This document shows positions 8,823 through 17,451 of a stretch of 64,000 nucleotides of DNA, piece after piece (position 1 is the first letter of the stretch; each line of letters starts with the position of its first letter). The stretch comes from Halodurantibacterium daqingensis (GTDB taxonomy: Bacteria > Pseudomonadota > Alphaproteobacteria > Rhodobacterales > Rhodobacteraceae). The translations under genes and the position numbers were made by a program. Location of the stretch: positions 248,001-312,000 of the forward strand of contig NZ_JBHTFQ010000006.1 in the NCBI RefSeq assembly GCF_042666235.1, in the 5' to 3' direction. A model generated the notes under the pieces. It saw only the letters and a list, made by a program, of their open reading frames with translations. It made no database searches and had not been told where the DNA came from.

Positions 8823-9068
8823 ATGAGAAACGATCGGCCCGCCACAACCGAAACCGGCAGCGAACGCAATACCGCCAGGCTGCGCATGGCCTTCGGCCGC
8901 GTCTCGATCGAAAGCGACGTCGCCATTTCGGCCGGCGGCCTCCTGGCGATCGGCGGGATGGTATCGGGGATTCTGCTCTCGGTAACGGCTCTGGTCTGGG
9001 TCGCGACGCGGAAGCTTCCCGACGGCTCGCTGCCGGCCGGGATCCGGAAGGACACATCGACCGGCTGA
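8823..9068 (+). CDS. Small predicted membrane protein, 81 aa
   Basis: Not a recognised family. The ATG at 8823 follows a purine-rich GGGGGAAGGA. A polar N terminus of about 35 residues (with ERNTARLRMAFGRVSIES) leads into one strong hydrophobic segment (AISAGGLLAIGGMVSGILLS and on, about residues 35-60). A short basic and polar tail follows. That layout suggests a single-pass inner-membrane protein. The composition of this frame is clearly unlike the Arg/Pro-rich noise around it. No operon partner is visible. Confidence 0.45.
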   Translation: MRNDRPATTETGSERNTARLRMAFGRVSIESDVAISAGGLLAIGGMVSGILLSVTALVWVATRKLPDGSLPAGIRKDTSTG

Positions 9069-9510
9069 GCGTCGGCGGATGCCGCACCGGACGCCGTGGC
9101 GATCTGCGACAGCATCAAACGGCGCCCGGGCAAGCCGCGACCGCGCCGTTCCGCAGCCGTTGGAGGCAGAGATGTCCGCATCGCCCCAAGGGACTGCATG
9201 ACAGCTTGCGCTGCCGGTGCAAAGGCTCGCCCGGCTGTCGTCGCGCCGCCCGGCGGCGCCCGTGCGGCCGGTCTGGACCACCAGGATCCCCGCAGCCTGA
9301 CCCGGGCGCATCATCGGTGCTGCCGTGGCCCGCGGCGCGTCATCTGCACGCCCGCGGGAAACCGGCGCAACCCGTGCCCGGAGCGCGCGCCGCCCGGCCA
9401 GGCAGGGTGCCGCGGCAGCAGTCCTGCACCGCCGCAGGCAGGATCAGGCCGGCTTCGAGCATTCGGCCCCGCCTGCCCGTTCAGCCGCAGGCCCTGCGAC
9501 CGAGAACGCC
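9069..9510. other. Gene-free stretch
   Basis: Lies between the small membrane protein and the end of the convergent NAD(P)-binding protein gene. The open frames have noise composition; no clear terminator, repeat or RNA gene was seen. Confidence 0.4.
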
Positions 9511-10140
9511 TCAGCTGCGTCCGAAGAAGGGTTTTTGATGAAGGAAGCGGTGGCCTTCGACGCAGTCCAGAATGAAGCTGGCGACCTCGTCGCGGGTGAC
9601 GGATTTCAACTGAAGGCCCGGCGGGACCTGGGTGACCACCGTCCACTCTCCTTGCCCTGCCTGCGCCTTGAACGGCGCAGGACGCAGGATGGTCCAGTCG
9701 AGGTCTGATCGCTCGATCATGGCCTCCTGGATATCCTTGTCCGCATAGCGGTTGCGCGTGAACAGCGGGAAGATGATGCGGTTGTAAAACCAGCCGCCAT
9801 GGCCCTTCGTCTCACCGGCGCCGACACCTGTCACGACGATCAGGCGCCGGATGCCCGTCTGTTGCATGGCAGCAATCACCGCACGGGTAGAGTCCGAGAA
9901 CAGGGTGGTTTTGGATGTGCGATCCAGCCCGAGACAGACGATCACCGCATCATGGCCGGCCATGCTCTTCTTGAGGAAGATCTCATCGTCGGGTCGGCCC
10001 ACGGCAACCGAGACACCCTGGACCACCGTGATGTTCGCCGCCGTGCGCGTCTGGGCCGTCACGTCATGCCCACGCGCAAGTGCCTGTTCCGTAAGCCGCT
10101 GACCGACACCGCCGGACGCTCCCAGAATGAACAGCCGCAT
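9511..10140 (-). CDS. NAD(P)-binding (atypical SDR / NmrA-like) protein, 209 aa
   Basis: A cytoplasmic Rossmann-fold protein of the NAD(P)H-binding, NmrA/SDR-a5-like type; the substrate is unknown. It begins MRLFILGASGGVGQRL (glycine-rich nucleotide loop, residues ~7-13). Strand and turn segments AVIVCLG and RLIVVTGVGAG follow, then the WTILRPAPF signature common to this group. The classical YxxxK catalytic pair is not evident. The start at 10140 is fixed by a strong GGAGGG 8-9 nt upstream. It is flanked on both sides by gene-free DNA, so it is probably monocistronic. Confidence 0.85.
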   Translation of the reverse strand: MRLFILGASGGVGQRLTEQALARGHDVTAQTRTAANITVVQGVSVAVGRPDDEIFLKKSMAGHDAVIVCLGLDRTSKTTLFSDSTRAVIAAMQQTGIRRLIVVTGVGAGETKGHGGWFYNRIIFPLFTRNRYADKDIQEAMIERSDLDWTILRPAPFKAQAGQGEWTVVTQVPPGLQLKSVTRDEVASFILDCVEGHRFLHQKPFFGRS

Positions 10141-10705
10141 GGCAGATCCCTCCTTCCTGACGCGCCCGTAGCGTCTGTGACCCCGTCGCATCCTGAAACG
10201 GCCGGTCGGGAACAGCCGGTGTCTCTTGAGTGCCACCCCCAGCCGCGGCGTTCAAGGCCTCGCGGCCCGGACACCACCCCTTCGACACCGCGCCCGCCCA
10301 CGGAGCTCGCCGCTGCCCGCGGCAGAGAGCGGCAGGCCCCTTGGCGCCGTAACGGCGATCGACACCCTGCAACCCGCACCGCCCGCGGCGTTGGCCTGCC
10401 CGTGCGCGGGACCGGGCCGCGCGGTTTCGGCTGCCCCGCCCGCAGGAAAAGGCCCGCGATCGGCACGGTCCGGACCGGGGGCCCGCCCCTCGCCTTCGCG
10501 TCGCCCGACACGCCATGCTGCGCCTGATGTGCCGACCGGAGACCTCGGGACAACAAGGCGCGGCAACTTGTCCCGCCGTCTTTCCGCAGCTGTCAGGCGG
10601 GACGTGCCGCCGCCGAATGACGCACCTGCCGGCCACAAGGCGGATCAACCCCGCCTGCAAGGCCTGCGCCTGCCCGAGGCGTTTGCCCGCCTGTGGCCTC
10701 TCGGC
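10141..10705. other. Gene-free stretch between the SDR-like gene and ktrB
   Basis: 565 bp of very GC-rich sequence. It would hold the promoter of the minus-strand SDR-like gene next to 10140. Long open frames on both strands are Arg/Pro/Ala-rich and lack ribosome sites. No repeat or RNA gene was seen. Confidence 0.45.
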
Positions 10706-12049
10706 TCAGCCCAGGAACACCCTGCCTGCCGGATAGCGCACGCGCGGGACCGCACGTGTTGCAAGGAAGAAGCCCAGCGTCAACGGGCCCACGCGACCGA
10801 GGAACATGATCGCGATGATGACCGCGCGACCGAAGCCCGAGAGTTCCGCCGTGTAGCCGCGCGACAGGCCGACAGTGCCGAAGGCGCTCGCGACCTCGAA
10901 ACTCACGTCGAGGAAATGGCCGTCATGCGACGCGGTGAGCAGGAAGATCGCCAGAAAGACGAGGATCACGCTGATCGCGGTCAGCGCCATGACTTTCAGC
11001 ACCTGGTCAAGGCCGATGCTGCGCCCGAAGGCGTTGAGCTGCTGCTGCCTGCGGAAGAAGGCGATCGTCGCGATGATCATGACGATGAAGGTCGTCACCT
11101 TGATGCCGCCGGCCGTGGAGGTCGGCCCGCCCCCGATCAGCATCAGCGAAATGAACATCATCGACGTGCTGTCGTGCAAAGCCGCGATGTCGGTGGTGTT
11201 GAAGCCCGCCGTGCGCGTGGTCACGCCCTGGAACCAGCTGACGGTCAGCCGCGCCAGCTTGCTGTCGAATTGCCCGAGCGTGCCCGGGTTGTTCCATTCC
11301 AGGATGGCGAACATGGCAACGGACCACGGGATGAGAATGGCCGTTCCCGTCAGCATGATCTTGGTATGCAGCGACCAGGCCCGCCAGCCCTTCTGCGTGA
11401 AGATGTCGTGGAGCACGATATAGCCGATGCCGCCGACGATGAAGAGCGCGGGGATGACGGTGTTCACGATCGGGTCGGTCGCGAACGGGATCAGCCCCTC
11501 CGGGAAGGTCGAGAACCCGGCATTGTTGAAGGCCGAGATCGAATGGAAGACCGCCTCCCACACGCCTTGCCAGAAGCCGAACCGCGGGATGAAGGTCAGC
11601 GACAGCAACATGGCGCCCGCGACCTCGCAGACCAGGACGACCTTGAGGATCGTCCCCACGAGCTTGGTCAGCTGATGCACCGACGCCTGATGCAGGTCTT
11701 CGCGCAGATAGATCCTGCCGGTGATCCCGACCGGCAGCCCCAGGGCGCCCAGGATCAGAACGGCGAAGGTCATCAGGCCGAGCCCGCCCATCTGGATCAG
11801 GAATGCCACAACCATCTGGCCGAACAGGGTCAGATCGGCGCCGGTGTCGATCACGACCAGTCCGGTCACGGTGACGGCAGAGGTCGAGGTGAAGATCGCA
11901 TCGGACCAGCTGATCGGCACCCGGTGCGAAACGGGCAGCATCAGGACAGCCGCCCCGATCGTGATCAGAACGGCGTAAAGGGCGGCCAGGATCAGCGGGG
12001 GCGGCGTCGTCATGAGGCCACTCATGAAGCGCTTGGGAAGGGATGTCAT
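10706..12049 (-). CDS. ktrB: Potassium uptake channel subunit KtrB/TrkH family, 447 aa
   Basis: Integral-membrane pore of a Ktr-type K+ uptake system. Four membrane-pore-membrane repeats are visible. Their selectivity-filter glycines lie in VTGLV (G63), NNAGFS (G178), RTAGFN (G282) and GTVGLS (G394). The GGGPTSTAGGIKVTT segment (about 306-320) is the conserved gating-loop region. Length fits KtrB (about 450) rather than the longer TrkH. It lies 14 bp after ktrA on the same strand, so the two form an operon. The ribosome site is weak; internal starts at codons 9 (MSGL) and 13 are possible. Confidence 0.93.
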   Translation of the reverse strand: MTSLPKRFMSGLMTTPPPLILAALYAVLITIGAAVLMLPVSHRVPISWSDAIFTSTSAVTVTGLVVIDTGADLTLFGQMVVAFLIQMGGLGLMTFAVLILGALGLPVGITGRIYLREDLHQASVHQLTKLVGTILKVVLVCEVAGAMLLSLTFIPRFGFWQGVWEAVFHSISAFNNAGFSTFPEGLIPFATDPIVNTVIPALFIVGGIGYIVLHDIFTQKGWRAWSLHTKIMLTGTAILIPWSVAMFAILEWNNPGTLGQFDSKLARLTVSWFQGVTTRTAGFNTTDIAALHDSTSMMFISLMLIGGGPTSTAGGIKVTTFIVMIIATIAFFRRQQQLNAFGRSIGLDQVLKVMALTAISVILVFLAIFLLTASHDGHFLDVSFEVASAFGTVGLSRGYTAELSGFGRAVIIAIMFLGRVGPLTLGFFLATRAVPRVRYPAGRVFLG

Positions 12050-12063
12050 GGGAAGATGCCTGT

Positions 12064-12726
<663 letters not shown>

Positions 12727-13420
12727 AGAGAAAACTCCTGATCTGCCAAAAGACCTCAGACGCTGCATCGCGGTAAAAGCAGAGTCAACTGCCTATCTCT
12801 CGCGCCAGGATTGCCCAGCCGCGCCGGACCGCCGTCCGAAGCGCCATGGCCAGAGGCGCTGCACCCGCAGGCAGAATGGCTGCCTCGCTCCAGGCTCGGG
12901 TGCGGCTGCCGGGGCGCTCTGGCTTCCAGTCCCGGCATCGGGACAGCGACGGCCGCGGCGATCCTGATCGAGATGCCAGAACTCGGCCCGCTCGACGACA
13001 AACAGGCGGTTGCGCGCCCGTGACATGTCCGTCCGCAAGCTGGTCCGGGCAGGCGCGCATATGGCGCGGCCGACGCAGCCTGCGAAGGGCGCCCTCCATG
13101 CCGGCCTTCGTGGCGCTGCGCTTCATCCCGACCCGAAGCAGAAGCATCAGGACCGAGGAACGCCGGGAACCATCGGAGGACGCCATTACCGCCACCCTGC
13201 AAAAGCTGCGGGTCCGGGGCCCTGCTGCGCGGCGACCCGAAATGGCACAAAAGCCGCGTGACCAAAGAGGACCAAAGAGGATACTGCACCATGCCTGCCC
13301 AAGGTTCGAACCGGGCAAGGCCGAAGCAAGCCGTCGTGTGGTGGAGAAGGTCAAAGAGGCAATCGGTCAGCGACCGTTCTGGCGCGCGCCTGATCTCGCC
13401 CCTGCCTGGCCGACGTGACG
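12727..13420. other. Stretch without an intact gene, holding the IS110 remnant
   Basis: Contains the ktrA promoter next to 12726 and the transposase fossil described separately. Apparent open frames on the minus strand are shadows of that fossil. Confidence 0.5.
12790..13275 (+). pseudogene. Decayed IS110-family transposase, C-terminal remnant
   Basis: Parts of the C-terminal transposase domain of the IS110/IS116 family can be read in three successive plus-strand frames. SSPGIGTATAAAILIEMPEL (about 12930-12985) is the helix-hairpin-helix region. VTCPSASWSGQARIWRGRRS and RRAPSMPAFVALRF (about 13020-13135) match the V(A)P..R.SG...G..I.GGR..LRRALYM region. EDAITATLQKL is at about 13175-13210, and LLRGDPKWHKSR (about 13222-13257) is the usual end. 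At least two frameshifts and substitutions are needed, and the N-terminal DEDD catalytic part is missing. It is non-functional. No flanking terminal repeats were identified. A tRNA-Gly gene lies about 150 bp downstream. Confidence 0.7.
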
Positions 13421-13494
13421 TGGAGCGGGTGAAGGGAATCGAACCCTCGTCGTAAGCTTGGGAAGCTTCTGCTCTACCATTGAGCTACACCCGC
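13421..13494 (-). tRNA. tRNA-Gly (anticodon CCC)
   Basis: Read on the minus strand it folds as a cloverleaf. The acceptor GCGGGTG pairs with CACCCGC. The D arm is GCTC-AATGGTA-GAGC. The anticodon stem is GAAGC/GCTTA with loop TTCCCAA, giving CCC at positions 34-36. The T arm is GAGGG-TTCGATT-CCCTT, and the CCA end is encoded (13421-13423). The outermost anticodon-stem pair is a mismatch. Confidence 0.93.
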
Positions 13495-13595
13495 GACGCA
13501 GTTCTGATGCCTGTTTTTCCGCTCGGCGTCAATGGCTTTGCCGCGCCTGCTGCGGGGGTCGTGCCACGCCTGGGGCGCGGGCAGGCCCGACGTGC

Positions 13596-14261
13596 TCAGC
13601 CGGCGGCGGCGCGTGTGCCCTGCCTCGGCGCGACGCGGGGTTCGGGGCGACGGCCGGCGCCGCCTTGGCGCATGGCTTCGACCGTCAGGGCCAGATCCTG
13701 CTGTGTCCGGGCCAGCGCCGCCCAGAGCGCCCGGACCTCGGGGCTGCGCGGAAGGGCAAGCCGTTCGCCGAGCACCAGGGGAATGCCCGCCGCGCGCGCC
13801 CGTTCCGCCAGGGCGCGGCTGATCTCGTTCTGGCGCCAGGCACCATCGCGAAAGGCCCGTCCCAGCGCCGAATTGCCCAGGATCATGAACTTGGACGGAA
13901 TATAGGCCGGATAATCGCGCGGCGGCACGATCGAGTCATCGACAATGAAGGTCACGCGCTCGGTTTCCCGGTAGTAGGGCGTGACGTCCAGCAGCGTGCC
14001 GTCGGGCTGGGCGATCACGGCATGGTGCAGGATCTCGACAAGATGATGCGGCCAGATCGACACGAGCCAGCCATGCACCACGGCAGCGCCTGATGCCTCT
14101 GCCGCCGCGTCGGCATTCCAGTAACACCGCCCTGCAGCCCCGCATGGCTGCGACCGGATCGCCTGCAGGCGGCCGCCTGCAAGCCGCTCGATCCGGCCCC
14201 GCAGCGGATTCGCCAGCGGAAACGGCTTGAAGTCCAGTTTCATGTCGGCCCCCACCGTCAT
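13596..14261 (-). CDS. Conserved-looking hypothetical protein, 221 aa
   Basis: I do not recognise the family. The first 150 residues have a natural globular composition (for example HHLVEILHHAVIAQPDGTLLDVTPYYRETERVTFIVDDS, given here in excerpts HHLVEILHHAVIAQ and VTPYYRETERVTFIVDDS). The last 25 residues are Arg/Ala/Pro-rich and may be disordered. Two starts are possible: 14261, after a GGGGGG run, and 14243 (MKLDFKPF), after GGGGG; the second begins with the more protein-like residues. There is no signal peptide or membrane segment. It lies alone between tRNA-Gly and the PRC-barrel gene, on the opposite strand to the latter. Confidence 0.7.
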   Translation of the reverse strand: MTVGADMKLDFKPFPLANPLRGRIERLAGGRLQAIRSQPCGAAGRCYWNADAAAEASGAAVVHGWLVSIWPHHLVEILHHAVIAQPDGTLLDVTPYYRETERVTFIVDDSIVPPRDYPAYIPSKFMILGNSALGRAFRDGAWRQNEISRALAERARAAGIPLVLGERLALPRSPEVRALWAALARTQQDLALTVEAMRQGGAGRRPEPRVAPRQGTRAAAG

Positions 14262-14519
14262 TCACCCCCCTTTCGTCGCCCCGCGCGGGTTAATGCCGCC
14301 CTAAGACAGCCGGGTTTTTGTCAAGACTGATTAACAACAGCTTGCATCCACGGGCACCCAAGCACCGCAAGAAACCGGTAGATGCAGAACAAGCTGCTGA
14401 TTTCCTGTCATTTTTTTGGCCTCAAAAATCCGGGCCTTAGCGGATTTGGACCAAAAGCGCGGAACATCGGGCCGCCCGCCCGGTTACCTTGGTCGAACCC
14501 CAAACGAGAGGTACATCGA

Positions 14520-15236
14520 ATGAAAAAGCTGTTTCTTACCACCGCTACCGCCGCACTGATCGCCCTTCCGGCCGTCGCGCAGGACACGACGACCACCCCC
14601 GACACCGGCGTCGGCACGGGCGTTGACACCGGTGTTGGCACCGGCGTGGATACGGGTGTCGGCACGGGCGCAGGCACCGGCGTGGATACGGGTGTCGGCA
14701 CGGGCGCAGGCACCGGCGTTGACACGGGTGTTGGCACTGACACCGGCACGGGCGCCGGCACCGGCCTCGACACCGGCACCGGCGTCGGCACGGATACCGG
14801 AACCGGCACGGGCGTAGATACGGGCGTGGGCACCGGCACGGGCGTCGATACGGGCACCGGAACCGATATGAACACCGGCCCGGGCATGGGCACTGACACG
14901 GGCGTCGACCCCAACGTCGAAATGGACTTCGACACCGAAGGCGCCGAAGGTTCGGTGCAGCTGGCAGATGTCGATCCCCAGGATCTCGAGGGCGCAACCG
15001 TCCGCGGCAGCAATGGCGACGAGATCGGCACGGTGAGCGAGGTCCTGACCTTCGACGAGGGCGAAGAGATGATCCGCGCCATCGTGGTTGACCTCGACGG
15101 CCGTCAGGTTGAGCTCGACTCGCTCAGCTTCGACGTGGTCGAGGGCGAGAATGGCGACGACTATGCCATCGAGCTGAGCATCGAGCAGGACACCCTGGAC
15201 GCGATGCCCGACTACGAAGGTGACACCGACGCCTGA
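14520..15236 (+). CDS. Exported PRC-barrel protein with Gly/Thr/Asp repeat region, 238 aa
   Basis: Three parts are visible. A signal peptide (MKKLFLTTATAALIALPAVA, cleavage after about residue 20) is followed by about 105 residues of low-complexity repeats of the DTGVGTG / GTGVDTG type (about residues 27-130). A PRC-barrel-like domain (about 140-235) contains LEGATVRGSNGDEIGTVSEV and IRAIVVDLDGRQVELD. The mature protein is strongly acidic and almost free of basic residues. It is predicted to act in the periplasm or at the envelope. GAGAGG lies 8 nt before the ATG. A strong terminator follows at 15276. The repeats are reflected at DNA level by an exact 36-bp duplication. Function is unknown. 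Confidence 0.85.
   Translation: MKKLFLTTATAALIALPAVAQDTTTTPDTGVGTGVDTGVGTGVDTGVGTGAGTGVDTGVGTGAGTGVDTGVGTDTGTGAGTGLDTGTGVGTDTGTGTGVDTGVGTGTGVDTGTGTDMNTGPGMGTDTGVDPNVEMDFDTEGAEGSVQLADVDPQDLEGATVRGSNGDEIGTVSEVLTFDEGEEMIRAIVVDLDGRQVELDSLSFDVVEGENGDDYAIELSIEQDTLDAMPDYEGDTDA
14601..14909 (+). repeat. Coding tandem repeats inside the PRC-barrel gene
   Basis: Degenerate units of 12 and 18 bp built on GGCACGGGCGT and GACACCGG encode Gly-Thr-Gly-Val-Asp-Thr. Two adjacent 36-bp copies, 14643-14678 and 14679-14714, are identical, which indicates recent duplication by slippage or unequal crossing over. Copy number may vary between strains. Confidence 0.85.
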
Positions 15237-15275
15237 TCGGGCTTCAGCCCTCGGCTGAGCCTTGCAGAACACCCG

Positions 15276-15306
15276 AAGGCCCGCAGCAGAACGCTGCGGG
15301 CCTTTT
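15276..15306 (+). terminator. Rho-independent terminator of the PRC-barrel gene
   Basis: A perfect 12-bp stem (AAGGCCCGCAGC at 15276-15287 with GCTGCGGGCCTT at 15293-15304) with a 5-nt loop, ending in TTTT. Confidence 0.9.
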
Positions 15307-15474
15307 GCGGTGCAGGCCGGGCGGAAGGCTGCCGGTCCGACCGCCGCGCCGGAACAAGTCCGCCGCCGCCCGGTTGAGTCCTGCATCCCGAACGGAGGGC
15401 GGGCCTGGCTCACACCCGGGCAGGAAGGGCCTTCCCCGGGCACGGGCCCGACGGGAGAACATCAGGAGGACAAG

Positions 15475-15693
15475 ATGGCCAAAGCTGACCGCAAACACTT
15501 CGGAGTGGGGCATCAGGGCAAGGGCGACGGCACAGGCGCCATGACCGAGGTGGACAGCGCCGATATCCCCGAGAACATCGTCCTGTCGAATCGTGACAAG
15601 GCACAGCACTCGCCCGAACGGGGGCTCGACAGCCGGCATGTGCAGACCGAACAGTACAAGGACCATTCCACGAACCGCCGTTCCGAGGACTGA
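15475..15693 (+). CDS. Small hydrophilic protein, 72 aa
   Basis: Unrecognised family. The start is well supported by AGGAGGA at about 15464-15470. The protein is highly polar and charged (MAKADRKHFG opening, then GHQGKGDGTGAMTEVDSADI, and NRDKAQHSPERGLDSRH later), without a hydrophobic core segment, so it is probably intrinsically disordered or nucleic-acid-associated. It follows the PRC-barrel gene by about 240 bp but is separated from it by a strong terminator, so it is probably transcribed on its own. A 12-bp hairpin at 15700-15734 sits just after the stop. Confidence 0.65.
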   Translation: MAKADRKHFGVGHQGKGDGTGAMTEVDSADIPENIVLSNRDKAQHSPERGLDSRHVQTEQYKDHSTNRRSED

Positions 15694-15699
15694 TCCGAT

Positions 15700-15734
15700 T
15701 GTGCCGGGCGCTGCAAAGGCGCGCGCCCGGCACA
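15700..15734 (+). terminator. Hairpin after the 72-aa gene, possible terminator
   Basis: Perfect 12-bp inverted repeat TGTGCCGGGCGC (15700-15711) with GCGCCCGGCACA (15723-15734), 11-nt loop. There is no T-run, so termination would be weak or Rho-assisted. Confidence 0.4.
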
Positions 15735-16233
15735 GGCCGGCACGGGAACGCCGGCGCGGCCCCGCACCGGCACCCCGCACCCCCGGCGCCCCCCCTCCAT
15801 CTGCGCGCGCCGCGACCCGGCCCTGTCACCGCGCGCGCCCATGCAGGAATCTGCCGGCTGCGGCAGGAATGCTCTTCGCCCCGACCTTGCCCCGACAGAC
15901 CCTGTCCGATCCGCGCGGGCTGCAAAGGCGCCCTGTTCTGCAGCGCCTTCCGGGCCGGCATGAACGGCAGGCCGTCACCCCCCGGTTCCGCGGTTTGTCC
16001 CGACGCCGCCGCGGATCACCTGCCCCGACGGGCCTCCCCCCTCTCGCGCCCCGGGCCGGTACGCGCCTCGCCCCGCGAACGGTTCTTGCGCGGCAAGGGC
16101 CATGCGGGGCGCAGCCGGGCGAGGGTCGGAAGATGATCGAAGACACGGGGCGCGCAGCGCCCGACCCGCCGCCTCTGGTGCGCCGGGCCCGAAGCAGGTA
16201 GCACGAGAGCATCGCAGTATCAGGGAGACAGAG
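15735..16233. other. Gene-free stretch before ridA
   Basis: About 500 bp of extremely C-rich sequence. Open frames are Pro/Arg/Ala noise. The ridA ribosome site (AGGGAGA) closes it. No RNA gene or repeat was recognised. Confidence 0.4.
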
Positions 16234-16584
16234 ATGAGCGACATCACCCGCCTCGAAACCGGCCCGCGCATGAGCCAGGCCGTCATCCACAACGGACTGG
16301 TCTATCTGGCCGGTCAGGTCGGCGCTCCGGGCGCGAGCGTGACGGACCAGACCCGCACCATCCTGTCCGAGATCGACCGCCTGCTCGCCGCCGCCGGTTC
16401 GGACAAGACCCGGATCCTCTCGGCGCAGATCTGGATGGCCGACATGGCGGATTTCGCCGAAATGAACGCCGTCTGGGACAGCTGGGTGCCGCAGGGCCAC
16501 ACTCCGGCCCGCGCCACCGGCGAATCCCGCCTTGCGACGCCGGACTACAAGGTCGAGATCATCGTGGTGGCCGCACAGGCCTGA
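16234..16584 (+). CDS. RidA/YjgF family protein (enamine/imine deaminase or relative), 116 aa
   Basis: Small trimeric cytoplasmic protein; RidA hydrolyses reactive enamines and imines formed by PLP enzymes. The family hallmarks are visible: NGLVYLAGQVG (about residues 18-28), the central TILSEIDRLLAAAGSDKTRIL helix, and the HTPARATGESRLATPDYKVEIIVVA C-terminal stretch, in which the arginine of the PARAT segment is the substrate carboxylate ligand in active members. AGGGAGA lies about 5 nt before the ATG. It stands alone. It belongs to the broader Rid superfamily, so strict RidA activity is not certain. Confidence 0.88.
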   Translation: MSDITRLETGPRMSQAVIHNGLVYLAGQVGAPGASVTDQTRTILSEIDRLLAAAGSDKTRILSAQIWMADMADFAEMNAVWDSWVPQGHTPARATGESRLATPDYKVEIIVVAAQA

Positions 16585-17451
16585 CATCTCCGCCAAAAGC
16601 TGCCCGGGCGATCCTGCGCCCGGGCGAGAGCTGCAGGCCCGGTCGAGACCGGTCTGCCACCGCCGTGGCGCCTCGGCCAAGGCCGCGTTCAGTCCCCGGC
16701 TGACGGGCGCCGGAGCCGCCGACGACGCACGCGATGGGAAGGCATCTGTCCCGCAGCTGTTCATCCCGTACCGCAGCATTCCCCGGGCCGCCACGCAGGG
16801 CGCAACGCGACCTGGCTCTGGCAGACCGCATCCCATCCCCCCGGACCGCGCCGAGGACCGTGCGTTCCAGACCGCGGATTGCAGCGGGGATCGGCCGCGC
16901 CTTGGGCGCGTCACGGGTTGGCCGGCCGATAGCCCCTGACGCGAGCTGCGCCGGGCGTGGCCTCCGCGCGGCGGGTTCGTATCCGGACGCGCTGGCGCTG
17001 CCCATGCGGCAGAGCCAGGCGCGCAACCCGACCGGCCCTGATGTGGCGAGGGCCGCAAGCGGCGGCGCCGTCGCGACGGAAACCTGAGCCGATCCGGAGG
17101 CCCCGGGGATGCCGCCAAAGCGGCGCAAGGCTGACCCCGGCTTTGCCTTCCACCCTGGGCCTGACGGCGGGTTCCGATCCAAGAGCCGAGGTCAGGGGCA
17201 GCCACGTGCATCCGGGATACCTCTTGGCCCCGGGCGCCCGGGCGCGGGCAACTCTTCCCGGTGGCCAGCACGGATGCCCGGCCCTCATGGGCACGGGATC
17301 CCGGCTGCAGGAATTGATGTGCAACCGGTCGCAGACGCGAAGCCAGGCGACGGTCGGGCCGCCTCTCGCAGGGCTCGGCGCCCAGGTGGAGTGCCTCCGA
17401 CGGCGCCGCAAGCCAGCGGCAATCCCCGGGCCTGGCCGGCCGGGACCTGCC
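16585..17451. other. Long gene-free stretch between ridA and pgi
   Basis: 867 bp. A perfect 9-bp GC hairpin (GCCCGGGCG at 16602-16610 with CGCCCGGGC at 16617-16625) follows ridA and could be its terminator without a T-run. Beyond it the open frames on both strands have noise composition. I tried to read a decayed gene here and could not identify one. Confidence 0.5.

Noticed and set aside
12785..13354. Minus-strand frames over the IS110 fossil
   Set aside because: Antisense to the recognisable transposase fragments; no start signal.
14601..14909. Tandem repeats as a CRISPR array
   Set aside because: No unique spacers; the units are contiguous, in frame and inside a gene with signal peptide and terminator.
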